Below are positions 59,817 to 64,000 of a stretch of DNA of 64,000 nucleotides, piece after piece. The notes under the pieces were generated by a model. That model worked only from the letters and a program-made list of their open reading frames with translations, made no database searches and had not been told where the DNA came from. This DNA is from Heterostelium album PN500. Lineage: Eukaryota; Evosea; Eumycetozoa; Acytosteliales; Acytosteliaceae. Numbering within the stretch: position 1 is the stretch's first letter; every line of letters begins with the position of its first letter. Location of the stretch: contig NW_008805090.1 in NCBI RefSeq assembly GCF_000004825.1, positions 682,001-746,000 on the forward strand. Reading direction: 5' to 3'. Position numbers and translations under genes: made by a program.

Positions 59817-62800
59817 ATGAAAGGTGTAGTCGAACGTACACCAAAGACACATGCATACCTGAATCTTGGTAGTCCACTCAACGCAATCAGTGCATCTCAC
59901 GATGGAAGTAATTTAATTGTTGCTGGAAGAGATAGTAATGTATCAAAATAGCGCTACTTCTAGTAATTAATATATAATGATTGTTTATTAACATATATAT
60001 ATATATATATATATTATAATCATATAAATAAACATCAATAAACACAGCTGTAAAGATTGTTTCGTTAGAGAATGATGAACAGCCGAAAGTGGTAATCAAT
60101 TTGCGTGCTGGTAAAACACAATCGTTGAACTATACTGGTAATGATTGTTGTTGGCATCCATCACAAGTCGAAAGTATGTATTAGCTATTAATAGATTAGA
60201 TAGCAGATGGATTAGTTTGTTTAGTAGTTAGTTAGTTAGTTAGTTAACTTTTAGATGATTAACAAACAAAAACAATGTTATCTTTTTTTTTTGTAGATTA
60301 TAAATATTTGATATCAACAGCAGCTACGAATGGTGCTGTAGTAGTTTGGAATATAACGAGAGAGGGTGCAAGATCCGTTGAAAAAGTATGGACAGATCAC
60401 AACAGAGCTGTCAACAAACTGGCTTGGCATCCTGAAAAGTCTGATTTCCTTCTAACAGGTTCACAAGATACAACCTTAAAGTTATCGGTATGTTAATAAC
60501 AATATAGATAGTGATTGACTTTAACTAACTGTATAGCGCTGTATTAAAGGATATAAGAGATGCTACACCATGTAAGATTACATTTCAACCGAAATCAGAG
60601 GCGGTCAGAGATGTTCAGTTTCATCCGTTCAATTCGATACAGTTTGCCGCGGCGTTTGACAATGGAACCGTGCAACTCTGGGATATCAGAAAGAATACGC
60701 AGGCGGTGGAGAAGATTACAGCGCATCAGGGTCTGGTGCTGGCAATAGAGTGGCATCCGGAGGAGAAGAATATCATTGCGTCGGGTGGACGTGACCGTGC
60801 CATTCGTGTCTGGGATATCGGCAGTAGCAAACTGCTCAACAACGTCTCGACGATATCGAGTGTCTCGCGTATCAAATGGCGACCTAACCACCGCTGGCAG
60901 ATAGCGAGTTGCTCGTCGATCGTCGATCTGCAGACACACATCTGGGATGTGAAACGACCGTACATCCCTATCGCTTCGTTGCGCGAACATCGCGACGTAC
61001 CCACCGGTTTGATATGGCGTGACAACAACACGCTCATCACCTGCAGCAAGGACAACTACCTGTTGATCAACGATTTGAATAGCGATGCCTATCAGCCGTA
61101 CAAACACGTTAGAACCACTGGTATCGGGTGGAACGTTCAGAACGAGTTGGTCACTATCAACGATAAGATCAATAGAAATACAAACAACGAGAGTGTACCG
61201 CTGTCACTGCAGTATCCGTCGTTCTTTGCTTCGTTTAATCAGGTGGTTCCACCGCCACCGTCACCACCGCGAACAGAGAAAGGTGTTCTCTATATACATT
61301 CACCACTCGGTGCTGGCAAGACCGACAAGATCGTCGACCCCTCCATCCTCTTTGAATACTTTGCCAAGAACTACAAATTTAAAGATCTTCCATTCAACGA
61401 ATTATGTCAACACAACGAATCGGTTGCACTTCGTGTCAATCAATATCAAATCGCTAAACTTTGGTCAATATTAAGATTATATTATGATAATGAAGATAAT
61501 AATGATAATAATAGTAATAATAATAATAATATTAATAATAGTCTTGATAATAATAACGATATTAATAACAAACAAAATGAAAATAATAATAATAATATAA
61601 ATAGTAAACAAAAACAACAACAAGATTTGAATAGTAAAGAAATTAATAGTAAAGAAAATAGTAATAATAGTAATAGTAATGTTAATAGTAGTAATAATAA
61701 TAGTATAATTGGAGGTAGTCAACAACTTGGGGTTGTTTCTGGTAATGGAATTTTGGTGACTGATGATAAACTGTTGATGGGTGGTGGTAGTAATTCTTTA
61801 GATGGAAATTCAATGGAAGGGTCAGCTATAATTTCGAGTGGAAAGAATAATATGAATAGTCCGGTGTTTATCGATGACCAGAGTAGCTCTGCATCACTCG
61901 GTAATTCCAATGGTCTACTGGATGACTCTGACGACGATCCCATCTACAGTATTCTATCGGCAGAAGCTGTCACACCACTGGTTTCACTACCGACACGTGC
62001 ACCTTCACCAACGTCAAAGTTGGACGGTCTCGACTCATCATCGATCTCATCGTCTTCCTCACTGAGAAAGAAGTTTAACTCATTCAATAGCTTGAATATG
62101 GGTGGGGTTGGTGATGGATCGAATCACCACCACCACCATCATCATCACAGCAATAACGAATCAATCATTCTAAGAAGTGTAAGCAGTAGTAATCTAGATA
62201 TAATGAACAAGTCAAACGTTTCCACTATGTTTGATCAACCTCCCTCATCGTTGTCGAAGCGTCGATACAAACAACATGCTGGTAGCGGAAGTAATTCCAT
62301 TACGATTGTCGATAGCGACCTATCGATGTCGATGTTTCCAGAGTTGGAGATTCCACAGTTTGATATGCATCCGGTGATAGTTGAGATCCTGGAGAGTTGT
62401 ATTGAACGCGGAGACGTGCAGACCTGTGTATTTACCGTTCTCATTATGAAAGACCGGCTAAAGTTGGACAGTCTTCGTGTGTCTCAGTGGTTTGGCTCGT
62501 ACGTAGAGCTACTGCATCGTTTCAAGATGTGGAACTGCGCCAATGAAATAATGAAGAGTTGCGAAGATCCATCGGTGGGATCACTCAGTCAGCGATCGAC
62601 ATCGATTCTGATATCGTGTGGCTGTGGTAAGACACTGACACCAAACAACTGGGTTTGCGACAAATGTGGAACGGTGCCAGCGGAATGCTCAGTCTGTCGA
62701 CTCCCTGTGAAAGGAGCGTTTGCCTGGTGCCAAGGATGTGGTCACGGAGGTCATCTCGAACACATGAAGAAATGGTTCGAGTCGGATCACGAAGTTTGTC

Positions 62801-62853
62801 CAACCGGATCATGTACACATATTTGTAAACCAAGAACAACCATTATAGCATAA
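59817..62853 (+). CDS. wdr24: WDR24, GATOR2 complex subunit
   Basis: Exons 59817-59934, 60048-60173, 60297-60487, 60550-62853; 912 residues. GATOR2 subunit that activates TORC1 in response to amino acids. The N-terminal WD40 propeller includes LLTGSQDTTLKLSDIRD, VRDVQFHPFN, FDNGTVQLWDIRKN, HPEEKNIIASGGRDRAIRVW and WRPNHRWQIASCS. A long Asn/Ser-rich spacer with a His run follows. An alpha-solenoid near 575-650 leads to the C-terminal zinc-ribbon/RING (CGCGKTLTPNNWVCDKCG, CSVCRLPVKGAFAWCQGCGHGGH), diagnostic of WDR24. The exon 4 acceptor at 60548-60549 was chosen over one 20 bases upstream because only it keeps the frame. Intron 1 contains an (AT)n tract. Confidence 0.93.
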
Positions 62854-63213
62854 TAGTATAATCAAAAACAAGCATATAGTAAAATAGAAATAATAAAAAA
62901 AAATAACTTATTTTTCTATTTTTAATTTTTTACACAAAAAATAAACTTCAAGATATATTTATTCAAAAAAAAAAAAAATTTAATGAAATAATTTAAATAA
63001 ATAAATATTTCTTTTATTTTCAATTTTGATTGTATTATAATTATTGTTATGTAATTAAATGAATTCAAGAGGATAGTGTAATTAAAAAAATGTGAAAAAA
63101 ATAAAAATTAATTTTTGAAAAAAAAAACGAACGAAAGTAAAAAAAAGAATTTTAAAGTATTATTATTTAAATTTGTTTGTTTATTATTATCAATAATATA
63201 TATTACTTAAATA
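62854..63213. other. Intergenic, no gene seen
   Basis: Very AT-rich spacer between WDR24 and MPP10, with A runs at 62965-62979 and 63118-63127. It presumably carries the MPP10 promoter. Confidence 0.6.
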
Positions 63214-64000
63214 ATGAATAAAAATAATAATAAACAACAAGTATCAAATAAAAAGAACATACAACAACCTAAAACAACAGCAACGACAACAAAGAATAAC
63301 AAGAATAATAAAAATGATATAGAAAAGAAGAAAGAAAAGAATGTTGGTATAAAGGTGCCAGCAGAGAAAAAAGAATCGTTGATGGAAACACTCGAAAGAG
63401 TGATCACCGAGTTGAATAGTCATCCAGAAGCATTCATAGATCAACCTAAAGATATTGCAAAGTCAATGACTGATTACTTGGTTAGACTATATGATACTGG
63501 TAAATAAATATAGATATTATTATTATTATTATATAACTAAAGATTACTGAGACAGATAATAAATTGTATACTAATTCAATATTATATTTTTAATAATATA
63601 TATACTAGTTAAAAAGAATGAACCAATACCAACAGACTCATTAGAACATATATTATTGGATGGTTTCGATTACGAACAGATATGGTCACAGATCGATCTT
63701 TTCAATAATCCAATCATCTCTCATTTGGATTCAAATATAAAGTCATTGTTGGCCAACATTAAAGATGTTAATTTAATAGATGATCAAGATGATGATGATG
63801 AAGATGATCTAGAGTTGGGTGACGATGACTATGATGAAGATGATCTGGAGTTGGGTGAAGATGATGACTACCTGGAAGATGACGAAGAAGAAGAAGAAGA
63901 TCCAATCAGTGGAAGTCTCGGTGAAGATGACGATGACTATGAAGATGACGATGGTGTAGAAGATGAAGAAGATGAAGATGAGTTGGATGATGGTGAAGGT
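63214..64000 (+). CDS. MPP10: U3 snoRNP protein MPP10 (N-terminal part)
   Basis: Exon 1 63214-63499, exon 2 from 63609 to beyond the window. A component of the SSU processome (Mpp10-Imp3-Imp4) needed for 18S rRNA maturation. After a Lys/Asn-rich start come FIDQPKDIAKSMTDYLVRLYD and DSLEHILLDGFDYEQIWSQID, matching human MPHOSPH10 (FLTIQEGLASKFTSLTKVLYD; LQKLVIENFDDEQIWQQLE). A very acidic Asp/Glu-rich stretch follows, as in the family. The gene is cut by the window edge, so the C-terminal half is not seen. Confidence 0.88.

Noticed and set aside
60595-61107. 170-codon minus-strand frame inside WDR24
   Set aside because: Shadow of the WD40 coding frame, which has the family match.

Overview
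The window is nuclear DNA of a social amoeba (Dictyostelia). The evidence is AT-rich, gene-dense sequence; short GTAAGT/GTATGT-type introns of about 55-100 bases; in-frame AAT and CAA triplet tracts coding poly-Asn and poly-Gln; a GH9 cellulase of the CelA type with a Thr/Pro linker and CBM49; an amoebal terpene synthase; and ankyrin-like and B-box/kelch proteins of dictyostelid style. Coding DNA is less AT-biased than I would expect for D. discoideum, so another dictyostelid is more likely, but I cannot name the species from sequence alone. I built spliced gene models by eye. Each multi-exon model keeps its frame across every junction, and most match a family I know. I saw no tRNA, rRNA, CRISPR, retroelement or virus-like element.

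Layout. 1-3.5 kb: a decayed P450 fragment, a five-exon P450 and a terpene synthase in tandem (a small terpenoid locus). 3.9-6.6 kb: IQ/RhoGEF/PH protein. 7.0-10.4 kb: coatomer beta-COP. 11.8-13.6 kb: CDIN1-like nuclease and SF3B5, divergent. 13.9-19.8 kb: two minus-strand GH9 cellulases flanking a plus-strand YOD1-type deubiquitinase; one cellulase has lost its linker and CBM49, and the other carries a one-base frame break. 19.8-22.4 kb: mostly non-coding, with a CA/GT-rich cluster and a His-rich small ORF. 22.4-30.7 kb: METTL7/TMT1-like methyltransferase, INTS13, a Pro-rich microprotein, CENP-X and a TRAPPC14-like protein. 31.4-34.0 kb: three WWE domains fused to a MacroD-type macrodomain. 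34.2-38.3 kb: a uridine-phosphorylase-type enzyme, a coiled-coil microprotein and histidine ammonia-lyase. 38.7-41.1 kb: ankyrin-like protein and a PHO80-type cyclin.

41.1-46.7 kb is a 5.6 kb gene desert, large for such a compact genome, holding one exon-like segment, a strong hairpin, palindromes and a degraded ORF. 46.7-50.2 kb: UVRAG (Vps34 complex II) and a coiled-coil protein. 50.7-55.0 kb: a one-TM microprotein, a Cys-rich small protein, V-ATPase subunit e and, divergent from it, an RNASEK-type V0 subunit. 55.3-59.3 kb: B-box/kelch protein and a type I membrane beta-helix protein. 59.8-64.0 kb: WDR24 (GATOR2) and the start of MPP10, which runs off the window.

Most genes are housekeeping. 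The links between neighbours worth attention are the P450-terpene synthase pair, the V0 subunit pair, the duplicated cellulases and the ADP-ribose reader/eraser fusion.
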